From Brevibacterium iodinum ATCC 49514 (GTDB taxonomy: Bacteria > Actinomycetota > Actinomycetes > Actinomycetales > Brevibacteriaceae), in assembly GCF_900169265.1 (NCBI RefSeq), contig NZ_FXYX01000021.1, forward strand, positions 1 through 59,441: a DNA stretch of 59,441 nucleotides, read 5' to 3'. Position numbers and translations under genes: made by a program. Below are positions 34,011 through 44,752 of this stretch, piece after piece (position 1 is the stretch's first letter; every line of letters starts with the position of its first letter). The notes under the pieces were generated by a model. That model did no database searches, was not told the DNA's origin, and saw nothing but the letters and a program-made list of their open reading frames with translations.

Positions 34011-35204
34011 GTGGCAAAGGCTAGTTTCGAACGGACTAAGCCGCACGTCAACATCGGCACCATCGGCCACGTTGACCACGGAAAGACCACCCTGACCGCC
34101 GCGATCACCAAGGTCCTGGCGGATCAGTACCCGGATCTCAACGAGGCACGCGCCTTCGACCAGGTCGACAACGCACCTGAGGAGAAGGAGCGCGGCATCA
34201 CGATCAACGTCTCGCACGTTGAGTACCAGACGGAGAAGCGTCACTACGCTCACGTCGATGCCCCGGGTCACGCCGACTACGTGAAGAACATGATCACCGG
34301 TGCCGCTCAGATGGACGGTGCGATCCTCGTCGTCGCCGCCACTGACGGCCCGATGCCCCAGACTCGTGAGCACGTGCTGCTCGCGCGTCAGGTCGGTGTT
34401 CCCTACATCGTGTGCGCGCTGAACAAGGCTGACATGGTCGATGACGAAGAGCTCCTCGAGCTCGTCGAATTCGAGGTTCGCGATCTGCTCTCCAGCCAGG
34501 AATTCGACGGAGACAACGCTCCTGTCGTTCCGGTGTCCGCTCTCAAGGCGCTGGAAGGCGACGAGAAGTGGGTCAAGAGCGTTCAGGAACTCATGGCAGC
34601 CGTCGACGAGAACGTTCCCGAGCCGGAGCGCGATGTCGACAAGCCGTTCCTCATGCCCGTCGAGGACGTCTTCACGATCACCGGTCGTGGAACCGTCGTC
34701 ACCGGTCGTGTCGAGCGCGGCGTCCTCCTGCCGAACGACGAAATCGAAATCGTCGGCATCAAGGAGAAGTCGTCCAAGACGACCGTCACCGCCATCGAGA
34801 TGTTCCGCAAGACCCTGCCGGATGCCCGTGCAGGTGAGAACGTCGGTCTGCTTCTGCGCGGCACCAAGCGCGAAGACGTGGAGCGCGGTCAGGTCATCGT
34901 GAAGCCGGGTTCGATCACCCCGCACACCAAGTTCGAAGCTCAGGTCTACATCCTGAGCAAGGACGAGGGCGGACGTCACAACCCGTTCTACTCGAACTAC
35001 CGTCCGCAGTTCTACTTCCGGACCACCGACGTCACCGGTGTCATCACGCTGCCTGAGGGCACCGAGATGGTCATGCCCGGCGACAACACCGACATGTCGG
35101 TCGAGCTCATCCAGCCGATCGCTATGGAGGACGGCCTCCGCTTCGCTATCCGCGAGGGTGGACGCACCGTCGGCGCCGGTCGAGTCACCAAGATCAACGC
35201 CTGA
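34011..35204 (+). CDS. tuf: Elongation factor Tu
   Basis: The 397-residue factor delivers aminoacyl-tRNA to the ribosome. GTG 34011 is chosen because GAGGAGG precedes it and the product then begins [27 protein letters not shown], the canonical N-terminus. An upstream in-frame ATG at 33987 would give a non-canonical extension. Motifs [21 protein letters not shown] and NKADMVDD are intact, and domains II and III are complete. It is the last gene of the str operon and is followed by a UUCG-loop terminator. Confidence 0.97.
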   Translation: MAKASFERTKPHVNIGTIGHVDHGKTTLTAAITKVLADQYPDLNEARAFDQVDNAPEEKERGITINVSHVEYQTEKRHYAHVDAPGHADYVKNMITGAAQMDGAILVVAATDGPMPQTREHVLLARQVGVPYIVCALNKADMVDDEELLELVEFEVRDLLSSQEFDGDNAPVVPVSALKALEGDEKWVKSVQELMAAVDENVPEPERDVDKPFLMPVEDVFTITGRGTVVTGRVERGVLLPNDEIEIVGIKEKSSKTTVTAIEMFRKTLPDARAGENVGLLLRGTKREDVERGQVIVKPGSITPHTKFEAQVYILSKDEGGRHNPFYSNYRPQFYFRTTDVTGVITLPEGTEMVMPGDNTDMSVELIQPIAMEDGLRFAIREGGRTVGAGRVTKINA

Positions 35205-35229
35205 TCTGACTCACTGAGTACCACCGGCT

Positions 35230-35259
35230 AGGGCCGCAGTTCTTCGGAGCTGCGGCCCT
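35230..35259 (+). terminator. Intrinsic terminator after tuf with UUCG tetraloop
   Basis: A 13-base-pair stem (35230-35242 with 35247-35259, one G-U pair) is closed by the very stable TTCG loop and followed by TT. It begins 26 bases after the tuf stop. Confidence 0.85.
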
Positions 35260-35452
35260 TCCGCATGTTCGGGACGCACTTGCCGACAACCGGTCAGATG
35301 ATGCTGTTTGGGGGAGTTGCGCTGGGCCGTCTGATTGAGGGCCGGCATGAATCGGGTTCGCGCCGTCCTTGAGAGTTCCCTCACAGGCACCGTTCACGGA
35401 ATTGCGCGGGTGAAGTGCTCTATGACAAGATAGTGAAGTTGCGTTTTGGGCG

Positions 35453-35480
35453 TTGACCCCTGCACTGCGGTAGTGATACC
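35453..35480 (+). promoter_or_regulatory. Candidate S10 operon promoter
   Basis: TTGACC (35453-35458) is followed after 16 bases by GATACC (35475-35480). The 510-base gap between tuf and rpsJ has no gene, so an S10 promoter is expected here. Confidence 0.4.
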
Positions 35481-35714
35481 GCGAACAGCCTGAAACACTA
35501 TCGGATCGATGAATCTGCATCATGCGGGTTCGGACCGAGCAGCCAATGAGTAGAAGCGCCGTCGGCGCTGGGAGAGAAGTGAGAATTTCTCCGCCAGGAT
35601 CAGCCGACACGCCCGACCTCGGGGGTCGGTCATGGTCAGCCGGCACAGACGGCAGAGAGTCTCCGACGCTCTGCGAGTTGATGGCCGGAAGCAACTAAAG
35701 AAAGAGACGACGCC
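35481..35714 (+). promoter_or_regulatory. S10 operon leader region
   Basis: The untranslated stretch before rpsJ contains several short hairpins, including AGCGCCG-TC-GGCGCT near 35556 and CCGACC-N5-GGTCGG near 35616. A regulatory leader is plausible, but no known S10 leader family could be recognised by eye. The stretch 35260-35452 shows no gene or clear signal. Confidence 0.35.
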
Positions 35715-36023
35715 ATGGCGGGACAGAAGATCCGCATTCGGCTCAAGTCGTACGACCACGCTGTGATTGACAGTGCTGCACGCAAGATCGTGGACACCGT
35801 CACTCGCGCAGGTGCGACTGTTGTGGGCCCCGTGCCGTTGCCAACGGAGAAGAACGTTTACTGCGTCATCCGTTCGCCGCACAAATACAAGGACAGCCGT
35901 GAGCATTTCGAAATGCGCACGCACAAGCGTCTGATCGACATCGTCGACCCGACGCCGAAGGCAGTCGACTCGCTGATGCGTCTCGACCTCGCTGACGACG
36001 TCAACATCGAGATCAAGCTCTAA
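35715..36023 (+). CDS. rpsJ: 30S ribosomal protein S10
   Basis: This 102-residue protein of the small-subunit head begins [19 protein letters not shown] and contains [29 protein letters not shown]. It also serves in antitermination with NusB in other bacteria. It is the first gene of the S10 operon; rplC follows after 11 bases. Confidence 0.97.
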   Translation: MAGQKIRIRLKSYDHAVIDSAARKIVDTVTRAGATVVGPVPLPTEKNVYCVIRSPHKYKDSREHFEMRTHKRLIDIVDPTPKAVDSLMRLDLADDVNIEIKL

Positions 36024-36034
36024 GGGAGGCAGCA

Positions 36035-36709
36035 ATGGCGAACACTCGTTCATCCGCTCTCCCGACCACTCGCAAGGTCAAAGGCCTTCTGGGAACCAAG
36101 CTGGGCATGACCCAGGTCTGGGATGAGCAGAACAACCTCGTGCCGGTGACCGTGGTGGCCACCGGTAACAACGTCGTAACCCAGGTCCGCAACGAGGAAA
36201 CCGATGGTTACCCCGCTGTGCAGATCGCGTTCGGCGAGATCGATCCTCGCAAGGTCAACAAGCCGACTGCAGGCCACTTCGAGAAGGCGGGTGTGACCCC
36301 ACGCCGTCACCTCGTCGAGCTGCGCACTGCAGATGCTGCTGACTACGCGCTCGGCCAGGAACTCGGCGTCGACACGTTCGAAGCCGGACTCAAGGTTGAT
36401 GTGACCGCGAAGACCAAGGGCAAGGGAACCGCCGGTGTCATGAAGCGTCACGGCTTCTCCGGTGTCGGTGCCTCCCACGGTCAGCACCGCAACCACCGCA
36501 AGCCAGGTTCGATCGGCGGAGCCGCGACACCTGGTCGCGTGTTCAAGGGTATGCGCATGGCCGGCCGTATGGGCGCTGTCAAGCACACCACCCAGAACCT
36601 CACGATCCACGCCGTGGACAACGAGAACAACTTCCTGCTCATCAAGGGCGCCGTTCCCGGCCCCAAGGGTGGAGTCGTCCTCGTTCGCTCGGCCGCGAAG
36701 GAGGCCTGA
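36035..36709 (+). CDS. rplC: 50S ribosomal protein L3
   Basis: The 224-residue protein reaches the peptidyl transferase centre. It contains [18 protein letters not shown] near the N-terminus and the conserved central loop GHQ-type segment ([34 protein letters not shown]). GGGAGGCA-type spacing precedes the ATG. It is in the normal operon position. Confidence 0.97.
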   Translation: MANTRSSALPTTRKVKGLLGTKLGMTQVWDEQNNLVPVTVVATGNNVVTQVRNEETDGYPAVQIAFGEIDPRKVNKPTAGHFEKAGVTPRRHLVELRTADAADYALGQELGVDTFEAGLKVDVTAKTKGKGTAGVMKRHGFSGVGASHGQHRNHRKPGSIGGAATPGRVFKGMRMAGRMGAVKHTTQNLTIHAVDNENNFLLIKGAVPGPKGGVVLVRSAAKEA

Positions 36710-36714
36710 ACGTC

Positions 36715-37368
36715 ATGACTGATGTAAAGACAGTCGACGTCATCGATGCCGCTGGTGCCAAGGCCGGCTCCGTTGATCTGCCCGCCGAGGTCTTCGGCGT
36801 GCCGACCAATGTGCCCCTGATCCACCAGGTCGTCGTTGCACAGCTGGCTGCGGCCCGTCAGGGTACGCACAAGACGAAGACCCGCTCCGAAGTTCGCGGT
36901 GGAGGTCGCAAGCCCTACCGTCAGAAGGGAACCGGCAACGCCCGTCAGGGTTCGATCCGCGCTCCTCAGTACAACGGCGGTGGAATCGTGCACGGACCGG
37001 TCCCGCGCGATTACTCGCAGCGGACCCCCAAGAAGATGAAGGCCGCCGCTCTGCGCGGAGCCCTGTCTGATCGTGCACGCCTCGATCAGGTCTTCGTGAT
37101 GAAGAACCTGGTCACCGGCGACGCACCGTCGACCAAGCAGGCGAAGGCCGCACTGGCCGGTCTGTCCGAACGCAAGAACACCCTCGTGGTGCTCGAGCGT
37201 GACGACGAGCTCACCTACCTGAGCGTGCGCAATCTGCCCCATGTCCACGTGCTCACCGCCGATCAGCTCAACACCTATGATGTGCTGCTTGCCGACGACA
37301 TCGTGTTCACCGAGGCAGCTCTGGCCGCGTTCCTGAGCGGAAACCGCAAATCGGAGGACGCATCATGA
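36715..37368 (+). CDS. rplD: 50S ribosomal protein L4
   Basis: The 217-residue protein lines the exit tunnel with its extended loop ([26 protein letters not shown]). The C-terminal globular part is complete. It starts five bases after rplC and overlaps the rplW start by four bases (ATGA), so translation is coupled. Confidence 0.96.
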   Translation: MTDVKTVDVIDAAGAKAGSVDLPAEVFGVPTNVPLIHQVVVAQLAAARQGTHKTKTRSEVRGGGRKPYRQKGTGNARQGSIRAPQYNGGGIVHGPVPRDYSQRTPKKMKAAALRGALSDRARLDQVFVMKNLVTGDAPSTKQAKAALAGLSERKNTLVVLERDDELTYLSVRNLPHVHVLTADQLNTYDVLLADDIVFTEAALAAFLSGNRKSEDAS

Positions 37369-37664
37369 GTCTGAACTTCAAGGACCCGCGCGACATCATC
37401 GTCGCACCGGTCGTCTCGGAGAAGACCTACAGCCTGATGGACGAAGGCAAGTACACCTTCCTCGTCGACCAGGACTCGAACAAAACCGAGATCAAGCAAG
37501 CCATTGAAACGATCTTCGATGTGCAGGTCGCCAAGGTCAACACCCTGAACCGTCAGGGCAAGCGCCGCCGCACCCGCACCGGTTGGGGAAAGCGCAAGGA
37601 CACCAAGCGTGCCATTGTCGCCCTCAAGGACGGATCGATCGACATCTTCGGTGGATCGCTCTAA
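37365..37664 (+). CDS. rplW: 50S ribosomal protein L23
   Basis: This 99-residue exit-port protein docks trigger factor and SRP. It contains [23 protein letters not shown] and the basic loop [22 protein letters not shown]. It overlaps rplD by four bases. Confidence 0.96.
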   Translation: MSLNFKDPRDIIVAPVVSEKTYSLMDEGKYTFLVDQDSNKTEIKQAIETIFDVQVAKVNTLNRQGKRRRTRTGWGKRKDTKRAIVALKDGSIDIFGGSL

Positions 37665-37694
37665 GCGATCCTTCGTCAAAGAAGGACAAGACTC

Positions 37695-38531
37695 ATGGGA
37701 ATCCGTAAGCACAAGCCGACGACCCCGGGCCGCCGTGGCTCGTCGGTCGCCGACTTCGTCGAAGTGACCCGGTCTACACCGGAGAAGTCGCTTCTGCGCC
37801 CGCTGCCCAAGCGCGGCGGCCGCAACAGCCAGGGACGCGTGACCACCCGCCATCAGGGTGGCGGTCACAAGCGTCAGTACCGTGTCATCGACTTCCGCCG
37901 CCATGACAAAGATGGCGTTCCGGCGAAGGTCGCACACATCGAATATGACCCGAACCGTACGGCTCGCATCGCTCTGCTGCACTATGCAGACGGAGAGAAG
38001 CGCTACATCATCGCCCCGCAGAACCTCAAGCAGGGCGCACAGGTGGAAGCCGGTCCGGGTGCAGACATCAAGCCGGGCAACAACCTTGCCCTGCGCAACA
38101 TCCCAGTCGGCACCGTGGTGCACGCAGTTGAAATGCGTCCCGGCGGCGGTGCCAAGATCGCTCGTTCTGCCGGTTCGTCCGTGCAGCTCGTGGCGAAGTA
38201 CGGCCGTTTCGCACAGCTGCGGATGCCTTCGGGCGAGATCCGCAACGTCGATGCGCGCTGCCGTGCGACGATCGGCGAGGTCGGCAATGCCGAGCAGTCG
38301 AACATCAGCTGGGGCAAAGCAGGCCGCATGCGTTGGAAGGGCAAGCGCCCGACCGTCCGCGGTGTCGTGATGAACCCGATCGACCACCCGCATGGTGGTG
38401 GCGAGGGCCGTACTTCGGGTGGTCGTCACCCAGTCAGCCCGTGGGGTCAGTTGGAGGGCCGCACACGCCGGCCGAACAAAGAGAGCGACAAGTACATCGT
38501 GCGCCGTCGCCGGACCGGCAAGAAGCGCTGA
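37695..38531 (+). CDS. rplB: 50S ribosomal protein L2
   Basis: This 278-residue core protein lies near the peptidyl transferase centre. It has the conserved RNA-binding beta barrel and the functional C-terminal [29 protein letters not shown] segment that holds the critical histidine. The start is behind AAGAAGGACAAG. Length is normal. Confidence 0.97.
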   Translation: MGIRKHKPTTPGRRGSSVADFVEVTRSTPEKSLLRPLPKRGGRNSQGRVTTRHQGGGHKRQYRVIDFRRHDKDGVPAKVAHIEYDPNRTARIALLHYADGEKRYIIAPQNLKQGAQVEAGPGADIKPGNNLALRNIPVGTVVHAVEMRPGGGAKIARSAGSSVQLVAKYGRFAQLRMPSGEIRNVDARCRATIGEVGNAEQSNISWGKAGRMRWKGKRPTVRGVVMNPIDHPHGGGEGRTSGGRHPVSPWGQLEGRTRRPNKESDKYIVRRRRTGKKR

Positions 38532-38546
38532 TTGGAGTACTGACTT

Positions 38547-38828
38547 ATGCCTCGTAGCCTCAAAAAGGGTCCTTTCGTCGACGAACACCTCTTCCAGAAG
38601 GTGGCTCGTCAGAACGAGAAGAACACCAAAAATGTCATCAAAACATGGTCTCGTCGCTCGATGATCATCCCGGACTTCCTGGGACACACCATCGCAGTAC
38701 ATGACGGACGCAAGCATGTCCCCGTCTTCATCACTGAGTCGATGGTCGGACACAAGCTCGGCGAGTTCGCACCGACACGGACGTTCCGTGGCCACGAAAA
38801 GGACGATCGCAAGGGTCGCCGCCGCTGA
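38547..38828 (+). CDS. rpsS: 30S ribosomal protein S19
   Basis: The 93-residue head protein begins [15 protein letters not shown] and contains [29 protein letters not shown]. It pairs with S13 in the head of the small subunit. It lies 15 bases after rplB. Confidence 0.97.
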   Translation: MPRSLKKGPFVDEHLFQKVARQNEKNTKNVIKTWSRRSMIIPDFLGHTIAVHDGRKHVPVFITESMVGHKLGEFAPTRTFRGHEKDDRKGRRR

Positions 38829-38870
38829 GGCGGGGCACTCTTTCGATCCTAGAGAAGAGAGAAGGAAGCG

Positions 38871-39257
38871 ATGGAAGCCAAGGCTAAGGCGCGGTACCTG
38901 CGCGTTACGCCTCGCAAGGCTCGGCGCGTCATCGACCTCATTCGTGGTCAGCAGGCGACCGAAGCACTTGCAGTGTTGAAGTTTGCAGAACAGTCGGCAT
39001 CAGATCCGATTTACAAGCTCGTGGCCTCCGGCATCGCCAATGCGCGTGTCCGGGCCGACGAGGAAGGCGTTGCGTTCGACGAGAACGAACTGGTCATCTC
39101 CGAAGCCTTCGTGGACGAGGGGCCGACCATGAAGCGGTTCCGTCCGCGTGCCCAGGGTCGCGCTTTTCGCATTGAGAAGCGCACCAGCCACGTGACAGTG
39201 GTCCTGGCCAGCGGTGACGACCTGCCTCAGCGCAAGAGCCGGAAGGGGAACCGCTAA
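38871..39257 (+). CDS. rplV: 50S ribosomal protein L22
   Basis: The 128-residue tunnel protein has the N-terminal [20 protein letters not shown] and the beta-hairpin segment with [23 protein letters not shown] that lines the exit tunnel at the macrolide region. The stop shares one base with the rpsC ATG (TAATG). Confidence 0.97.
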   Translation: MEAKAKARYLRVTPRKARRVIDLIRGQQATEALAVLKFAEQSASDPIYKLVASGIANARVRADEEGVAFDENELVISEAFVDEGPTMKRFRPRAQGRAFRIEKRTSHVTVVLASGDDLPQRKSRKGNR

Positions 39258-40072
39258 TGGGCCAGAAGATCAATCCGAATGGATTCCGACTCGGAATCAC
39301 CACGGATCACAAGTCGAAGTGGTTCGCTGACTCGACCAAGCCGGGGCAGCGCTACCGCGATTACGTGCTCGAAGATGTCAAGATCCGCCAGATGATGAAC
39401 ACCGGCCTGGAACGTGCCGGCATCTCGAAGGTCAACATCGAACGCACGCGTGACCGTGTCCGCGTCGACATCCACACCGCACGCCCGGGCATCGTCATCG
39501 GCCGTCGCGGAGCCGAAGCAGACCGCATCCGCGGTCAGCTCGAAAAGCTCACAGGCAAGCAGATTCAGCTCAACATCCTTGAGGTGAAGAACCCCGAGGT
39601 CGACGCTCAGCTCGTCGCCCAGGGCGTTGCCGAACAGCTCGCCAGCCGCGTGGCCTTCCGCCGCGCAATGCGCAAGTCGATCCAGAGCGCCCAGCGCGCA
39701 GGTGCCAAGGGCATCCGCGTGCAGTGCTCCGGCCGCCTCGGCGGTGCTGAGATGAGCCGGTCCGAGTTCTACCGCGAAGGTCGTGTGCCGCTGCACACCC
39801 TGCGCGCGAACATCGACTTCGGCGTTCACGAAGCCCACACCACTTTCGGACGCATCGGCGTCAAGGTGTGGATCTACAAGGGCGACATGACCGACAAGGA
39901 GCTTGCCGCCGAGCAGGCCAAGGCTCCTGCTGCTCGTGGCCCGCGTGGCCGTGGGCGCGGTCGTGGAGGCCGCGGACGTGGTCAGGAAGGCGCACCGCGC
40001 CGTGGCGACCAGGCCCGTAATAATGAGAACAGCGCCGAAGCCCCCGCGGCTGAGGCCGGATCGGAGGGCTGA
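39257..40072 (+). CDS. rpsC: 30S ribosomal protein S3 with RG-rich tail
   Basis: The 271-residue protein forms part of the mRNA entry channel. It begins [23 protein letters not shown] and contains the KH-domain motif [18 protein letters not shown], then a C-terminal domain. The last roughly 50 residues are an Arg/Gly-rich tail ([15 protein letters not shown]) ending in a Glu/Ala-rich segment, longer and more repetitive than in E. coli S3. It is in the normal operon position before rplP. Confidence 0.96.
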   Translation: MGQKINPNGFRLGITTDHKSKWFADSTKPGQRYRDYVLEDVKIRQMMNTGLERAGISKVNIERTRDRVRVDIHTARPGIVIGRRGAEADRIRGQLEKLTGKQIQLNILEVKNPEVDAQLVAQGVAEQLASRVAFRRAMRKSIQSAQRAGAKGIRVQCSGRLGGAEMSRSEFYREGRVPLHTLRANIDFGVHEAHTTFGRIGVKVWIYKGDMTDKELAAEQAKAPAARGPRGRGRGRGGRGRGQEGAPRRGDQARNNENSAEAPAAEAGSEG

Positions 40073-40075
40073 GAA

Positions 40076-40492
40076 ATGCTGATCCCTCGTCGAGTGAAAT
40101 TCCGCAAGCAGCACCACCCCAACCGGGGCGGCGCAGCCAAGGGAGGCACGACGGTGTCCTTCGGTGACTACGGCATCCAGGCTCTTGAGCCGGCTTACGT
40201 CACCAACCGTCAGATCGAGGCCGCACGTATTGCCATGACCCGCTACATCAAGCGCGGCGGCAAGGTGTGGATCAACATCTACCCTGATCACCCGCTGACG
40301 AAGAAGCCTGCCGAAACCCGCATGGGTTCCGGTAAGGGTTCGCCGGAGTGGTGGATCGCCAATGTCAAACCCGGTCGAGTCATGTTCGAACTCGGCGGTG
40401 TGTCCGAGGAAGTTGCTCGCGAGGCTCTGCGCCTGGCGATCCATAAGCTTCCGCTGAAGGCCCGTATCGTGGCCCGCGAAGGTGGTGAGTGA
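40076..40492 (+). CDS. rplP: 50S ribosomal protein L16
   Basis: This 138-residue protein positions the A-site tRNA elbow. It begins [19 protein letters not shown] and contains [33 protein letters not shown]. The stop overlaps the rpmC GTG start by four bases. Confidence 0.97.
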   Translation: MLIPRRVKFRKQHHPNRGGAAKGGTTVSFGDYGIQALEPAYVTNRQIEAARIAMTRYIKRGGKVWINIYPDHPLTKKPAETRMGSGKGSPEWWIANVKPGRVMFELGGVSEEVAREALRLAIHKLPLKARIVAREGGE

Positions 40493-40746
40493 GAATGGCT
40501 ATCGGTTCGAAGAACCTTTCCATCGACGCGCTTGACGGTTACGACAACGAGCGTCTGCAGGAAGAGCTCAAGAAGGCCAAAGCCGAGCTGTTCAACCTGC
40601 GTTTCCAGTCGGCCACCGGCCAGCTGGAGAGCCACGGTCGCCTCAAGGCCGTGCGTCGCGACATCGCTCGTATCTACACCGTGCTCAACGAACGGGAGCT
40701 GGACATCCGTCCGAACCCCGCTGATGCCAAGGAAGAGAGCAAGTGA
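40489..40746 (+). CDS. rpmC: 50S ribosomal protein L29
   Basis: The small two-helix protein sits near the tunnel exit. It contains [36 protein letters not shown] 40489 overlaps the rplP stop (GTGA) and gives 85 residues; ATG 40495, two codons later, is an equally possible start. Confidence 0.93.
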   Translation: MRMAIGSKNLSIDALDGYDNERLQEELKKAKAELFNLRFQSATGQLESHGRLKAVRRDIARIYTVLNERELDIRPNPADAKEESK

Positions 40747-41033
40747 TGGCGGAGACCACGAACACCGAGGCCACTGCTGCGGAACGAAACTCCCGCAAGA
40801 CCGCACGTGGCTACGTAGTATCCGACAAGATGGACAAGACCATCGTCGTCGAGGTTGAGGAGCGCAAGACGCACCGCCTCTACGGCAAGGTCCTGCGTCA
40901 GTCGGTCAAGTACAAGGTTCACGACGAAGAGAACACCGCCGGTATCGGCGACCTCGTCCTCGTGGCCGAGACGCGGCCCATTTCGGCCGCGAAGCGTTGG
41001 CGGCTCGTCGAGATCATCGAACGCGCCAAGTAG
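40746..41033 (+). CDS. rpsQ: 30S ribosomal protein S17
   Basis: This 95-residue primary binding protein of 16S rRNA contains [43 protein letters not shown] and the end [27 protein letters not shown] 40746 shares a base with the rpmC stop; GTG 40743 is an alternative. It has a short N-terminal extension ([15 protein letters not shown]). Last gene of the S10 operon. Confidence 0.96.
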   Translation: MAETTNTEATAAERNSRKTARGYVVSDKMDKTIVVEVEERKTHRLYGKVLRQSVKYKVHDEENTAGIGDLVLVAETRPISAAKRWRLVEIIERAK

Positions 41034-41060
41034 TCAACGCCACCCCACCCACCTGGTCCC

Positions 41061-41087
41061 GCCCGCGGTCTCTTGCAGGCCGCGGGC
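41061..41087 (+). terminator. GC-rich hairpin between the S10 and spc operons
   Basis: GCCCGCGG and its complement form an 8-base-pair stem around an 11-base loop, 27 bases after rpsQ. No U-tract follows, so it may be a partial terminator or processing site between the operons. Confidence 0.45.
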
Positions 41088-41108
41088 GGCTACCGGGAAC
41101 GGGGTGAA

Positions 41109-41150
41109 ATGTCAATGAATCCGTTCCGCAAGGCTCGCGCTCAGGCGTGA
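41109..41150 (+). CDS. Possible 13-codon leader ORF before rplN
   Basis: ATG 41109 opens a short frame encoding MSMNPFRKARAQA, with GGGG just upstream and the stop 27 bases before the rplN GTG. It is basic and lies exactly in the S10-spc gap. It could be a translated leader peptide, but so short a frame may arise by chance. Confidence 0.2.
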   Translation: MSMNPFRKARAQA

Positions 41151-41177
41151 GAACCAGCGCGACGACAGGAGAAAATA

Positions 41178-41546
41178 GTGATTCAGCAAGAGTCGCGACT
41201 CAAAGTCGCCGACAACACTGGCGCCAAGCAGATCCTGGCCATCAGGATCCTGGGTGGCTCCGGTCGGCGCTACGCCTCGATCGGTGACACCATCGTGGCA
41301 ACCGTCAAGGACGCAATCCCGGGCGGAAACGTGAAGAAGGGTGACGTCGTCAAGGCCGTCATCGTTCGCACTGCCAAGGAACGCCGTCGTCCCGACGGTT
41401 CCTACATCAAGTTCGACGAGAATGCAGCTGTCATCCTCAAGAACGATGAGGAGCCTCGCGGAACCCGTATCTTCGGGCCCGTGGGACGCGAACTCCGCGA
41501 CAAGAAGTTCATGAAGATCGTCTCCCTGGCACCGGAGGTGTTGTGA
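41178..41546 (+). CDS. rplN: 50S ribosomal protein L14
   Basis: The 122-residue intersubunit-bridge protein begins at GTG 41178 behind AGGAGAA and reads [18 protein letters not shown]. It contains [38 protein letters not shown]. First gene of the spc operon. Confidence 0.97.
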   Translation: MIQQESRLKVADNTGAKQILAIRILGGSGRRYASIGDTIVATVKDAIPGGNVKKGDVVKAVIVRTAKERRRPDGSYIKFDENAAVILKNDEEPRGTRIFGPVGRELRDKKFMKIVSLAPEVL

Positions 41547-41548
41547 GC

Positions 41549-41917
41549 ATGGCGAACAAGCTCAAGATCAAGAAGGGCGACCTCGTCCAGGTCATCGCCG
41601 GCGCTCGGCAGTCCCGCGGCGGCGATCGTGGCAAGCAGGGCAAGGTCCTTGCCGTCTACCCCGAACGCAACCGCGTCCTCGTTGAGGGTGTCAACCGCGT
41701 GATCAAGCACAAGAAGGCTACGCAGACTCAGGCCGGCGGCACCGCTGGTGGCCGTGAGACCCACGAAGCCCCCATCCACGTGTCCAACGTGGCGCTCGTT
41801 GATCCCAAGGACAACAAGCCCACCCGCGTCGGATACCGCGAAGAGAGCGTCGAACGCGACGGTCGCACCAAGACCATCCGGGTTCGTTTCTCGCGTCGCA
41901 CCGGGGAGGAGATCTGA
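41549..41917 (+). CDS. rplX: 50S ribosomal protein L24
   Basis: This 122-residue assembly initiator contains the KOW motif [36 protein letters not shown] 41549 is preferred since GGAGG lies 10 bases upstream and the product then starts [11 protein letters not shown] as in relatives; GTG 41543 overlaps the rplN stop. The stop overlaps the rplE start. Confidence 0.95.
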   Translation: MANKLKIKKGDLVQVIAGARQSRGGDRGKQGKVLAVYPERNRVLVEGVNRVIKHKKATQTQAGGTAGGRETHEAPIHVSNVALVDPKDNKPTRVGYREESVERDGRTKTIRVRFSRRTGEEI

Positions 41918-42486
41918 TGACGGAAACAACCACCAGCCGTCCTGCACCGCGTCTCAAGCAGATTTACCGCGAAGAGATCGTTGCGAAGCTGCAGGAAGAG
42001 TTCAACTACGCCAACCCCATGCAGGTTCCCGGACTGACCAAGGTCGTCGTGAACATGGGTGTGGGTGACGCAGCACGCGATTCCAAGATGATCGAAGGCG
42101 CGATCAACGACCTGACTCTGATCACCGGTCAGAAGCCTGTCGTGACCCGCGCACGGAAGTCCATCGCTCAGTTCAAGCTGCGCGAAGGTCAGCCCATCGG
42201 CGCCCACGTCACCATGCGTGGAGCTCGGATGTGGGAGTTCATCGACCGCGTCATCACTCTGGCACTTCCGCGTATCCGCGACTTCCGCGGACTCTCGGAC
42301 CGTCAGTTCGACGGAAACGGTAACTACACTTTCGGCCTCACGGAACAGTCCATGTTCCACGAGATCGACCAGGACCGGATCGACCGTGTCCGCGGTATGG
42401 ATATCACCGTCGTCACCACCGCGGCAACCGACGACGAGGGACGTGCACTGCTGCGTCACCTCGGGTTCCCGTTCAAACAAAAATAA
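41917..42486 (+). CDS. rplE: 50S ribosomal protein L5
   Basis: The 189-residue protein binds 5S rRNA and the P-site tRNA elbow. It contains [20 protein letters not shown] and [27 protein letters not shown]. In many Actinobacteria rpsN (S14) follows; here it is absent and rpsH comes after 67 bases. Confidence 0.97.
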   Translation: MTETTTSRPAPRLKQIYREEIVAKLQEEFNYANPMQVPGLTKVVVNMGVGDAARDSKMIEGAINDLTLITGQKPVVTRARKSIAQFKLREGQPIGAHVTMRGARMWEFIDRVITLALPRIRDFRGLSDRQFDGNGNYTFGLTEQSMFHEIDQDRIDRVRGMDITVVTTAATDDEGRALLRHLGFPFKQK

Positions 42487-42553
42487 TCTCTACGTTGCAG
42501 GTCCAAGCACAGTACGTGGGCGGAAACCGTAACGAGGAAGGGCACGTGCCCAA

Positions 42554-42952
42554 ATGACAATGACTGATCCAGTCGCAGACATGCTTACGCGTCTGCGCAA
42601 CGCCAACTCGGCTTACCACGAGGACGTCAGCATGCCGTTCTCGAAGCTCAAGTCGAACATCGCCGAGATCCTCAAGCTCGAGGGCTACATCACCGACTGG
42701 AGCGTCGAAGACGCCGAAGTCGGCAAGACGCTGCTCCTCGACCTGAAGTTCGGACCCAACCGGGAACGTTCGATCGCCGGTCTGCGCCGTGTGTCGAAGC
42801 CGGGACTGCGCGTCTACGCGAAGTCCACGAACCTGCCTAAGGTTCTCGGCGGCCTCGGCATCGCCATCCTGTCGACCTCGTCAGGCCTCCTGACGGACCG
42901 TCAGGCCGCCAAGAAGGGTGTGGGTGGGGAAGTCCTCGCCTACGTCTGGTAA
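42554..42952 (+). CDS. rpsH: 30S ribosomal protein S8
   Basis: The 132-residue protein binds the central domain of 16S rRNA and, in E. coli, represses the spc operon. It contains [24 protein letters not shown] and the C-terminal [31 protein letters not shown] 42554 or the second ATG at 42560 could start it. Confidence 0.97.
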   Translation: MTMTDPVADMLTRLRNANSAYHEDVSMPFSKLKSNIAEILKLEGYITDWSVEDAEVGKTLLLDLKFGPNRERSIAGLRRVSKPGLRVYAKSTNLPKVLGGLGIAILSTSSGLLTDRQAAKKGVGGEVLAYVW

Positions 42953-42969
42953 AGGAAGGAGAGAAGAAC

Positions 42970-43506
42970 ATGTCACGTATTGGCAAGAACCCGATCTCCG
43001 TTCCCAGCGGCGTCGAGGTCAAGGTCGACGGCCAGGATGTCGCCGTCAAGGGACCTAAGGGCGAGCTGTCCGTCACCATCGCCGAGCCGATCACCGTATC
43101 GCTCGAAGACGGTGTCATCACGGTTGCCCGTCCGGACGAAGAGCGCGAATCGCGTTCTCTGCACGGACTGTCCCGTACGCTCATCAACAACATGATCGTC
43201 GGTGTGACCGATGGCTACTCCAAGGCCCTCGAGATCGTCGGAACCGGTTACCGTGTCCTGGCCAAGGGATCGAACCTCGAGTTCGCCCTCGGCTACAGCC
43301 ACCCGATCGTCGTCGAGCCGCCGGAGGGAATCTCCTTCAGCGTCGACGGTCAGACCAAGGTCGCTGTCCACGGAATCGACAAGCAGCTCGTCGGTGAGAC
43401 CGCTGCCAACATCCGGAAGCTGCGCAAGCCCGAGCCTTATAAGGGCAAGGGTGTGCGCTACGCCGGCGAAATCGTCCGTCGCAAGGTCGGAAAGGCTGGT
43501 AAGTAA
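42970..43506 (+). CDS. rplF: 50S ribosomal protein L6
   Basis: The 178-residue protein lies near the GTPase-associated region. It begins [21 protein letters not shown] and ends with [27 protein letters not shown], the conserved C-terminal signature. AAGGAAGGAG precedes the start. Confidence 0.97.
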   Translation: MSRIGKNPISVPSGVEVKVDGQDVAVKGPKGELSVTIAEPITVSLEDGVITVARPDEERESRSLHGLSRTLINNMIVGVTDGYSKALEIVGTGYRVLAKGSNLEFALGYSHPIVVEPPEGISFSVDGQTKVAVHGIDKQLVGETAANIRKLRKPEPYKGKGVRYAGEIVRRKVGKAGK

Positions 43507-43508
43507 AG

Positions 43509-43889
43509 ATGGCCTTTGGCAAGAAGGAAAGCTACGGCAAAGGCAGGGCAGCTGCTCGCAAGCGTCGTCACGCTCGACTGCGCAAGCATGTCAGCGGCAC
43601 GACCGAGCGCCCTCGCCTGTCAGTGACTCGCTCCACGCGCCACGTCTTCGTCCAGGTCATCGACGACACCGTCGGCAAGACCCTGGTCTCGGCCTCCACT
43701 ATGGAAGCCGACCTGCGGACATTCGAAGGCGATAAGACCGGCAAAGCCCGCAAGGTGGGCGAGCTGGTTGCTCAGCGCGCCAAGGACGCCGGAATCGATT
43801 CCGTCGTCTTCGACCGTGGAGGCAACGCCTACCACGGTCGTGTGCAGGCAATCGCCGAAGGTGCCCGTGAAGGAGGATTGGCCCTATGA
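43509..43889 (+). CDS. rplR: 50S ribosomal protein L18
   Basis: This 126-residue 5S rRNA-binding protein contains [38 protein letters not shown] and the C-terminal [25 protein letters not shown]. It starts two bases after rplF and overlaps rpsE by four bases. Confidence 0.97.
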   Translation: MAFGKKESYGKGRAAARKRRHARLRKHVSGTTERPRLSVTRSTRHVFVQVIDDTVGKTLVSASTMEADLRTFEGDKTGKARKVGELVAQRAKDAGIDSVVFDRGGNAYHGRVQAIAEGAREGGLAL

Positions 43890-44569
43890 GCACTGAAGAG
43901 AACAAGGAACAGCAGGCAGCTGCTGAGACCCGCACCGACAACAGCGGTGACCGTTCCTCCCGTGGCCGCGGCCAGGGTGGACAGGGCGGTCAGGGTCGCG
44001 GACGCGGCGAAGGCCGTGGACGCAGTGGTCGCAACGACCGTGAAGACAAGAACCAGTTCATCGAACACGTCATCACGATCAACCGCGTGTCGAAGGTCGT
44101 CAAGGGTGGACGTAGGTTCTCCTTCACGGCTCTCGTCGTGGTCGGTGACGGCGACGGCATGGTCGGCATGGGCTACGGCAAGGCGAAGGAAGTTCCTGCC
44201 GCCATCGCCAAGGGTGTCGAGGAAGCGAAGAAGAACTTCTTCCGCGTTCCCCGCATCCAGAAGACCATTCCGCACCCCATCCAGGGCGAGGAAGCCGCAG
44301 GCGTCGTCCTGCTGCGTCCGGCCGCTCCGGGTACCGGTGTCATCGCCGGTGGACCCGTTCGTGCGGTCCTCGATGCGGCAGGCGTCCAGGACGTCCTGTC
44401 CAAGTCGCTGGGCTCGGCGAACGCGATCAACATCGTGCACGCTGCGATCGCCGCGCTGAAGGGCCTTGAGCGTCCGGAAGAGGTTGCGGCTCGCCGTGGC
44501 CTGCCCGTCGACGAAGTTGCTCCGCACGCACTGCTGCGAGCAGCTGCGGAAAGTGGGGCGAAGTCCTGA
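43886..44569 (+). CDS. rpsE: 30S ribosomal protein S5 with RG-rich N-terminal extension
   Basis: The 227-residue protein contributes to decoding accuracy and mRNA unwinding. The family core starts near residue 50 ([31 protein letters not shown], then [22 protein letters not shown]). Ahead of it is a roughly 50-residue extension rich in Gly, Arg and Gln ([20 protein letters not shown]). The start overlaps rplR and the stop shares one base with rpmD. Confidence 0.96.
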   Translation: MSTEENKEQQAAAETRTDNSGDRSSRGRGQGGQGGQGRGRGEGRGRSGRNDREDKNQFIEHVITINRVSKVVKGGRRFSFTALVVVGDGDGMVGMGYGKAKEVPAAIAKGVEEAKKNFFRVPRIQKTIPHPIQGEEAAGVVLLRPAAPGTGVIAGGPVRAVLDAAGVQDVLSKSLGSANAINIVHAAIAALKGLERPEEVAARRGLPVDEVAPHALLRAAAESGAKS

Positions 44570-44751
44570 TGGCAAAGCTCAAGATTACTCAGCGCAAGTC
44601 CGCTATCGGATACCGTCAGAGCCAGCGTGACACGCTGCGTTCGCTCGGTCTCAAGCGGACCAACGACGTTGTGGTGCAGGAAGATCGCCCCGAGATCCGG
44701 GGAATGATCAACGCTGTCCGCCACATCGTGACTGTGGAAGAGGTCGATTGA
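44569..44751 (+). CDS. rpmD: 50S ribosomal protein L30
   Basis: This 60-residue protein reads [29 protein letters not shown] at its N-terminus and ends with the conserved [17 protein letters not shown]. It overlaps rpsE by one base and is followed by rplO after one base. Confidence 0.96.
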   Translation: MAKLKITQRKSAIGYRQSQRDTLRSLGLKRTNDVVVQEDRPEIRGMINAVRHIVTVEEVD

Positions 44752-44752
44752 T

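Noticed and set aside
35520..36053. 177-codon minus-strand frame over rpsJ and its leader
   Set aside because: Antisense to rpsJ with no recognisable product.
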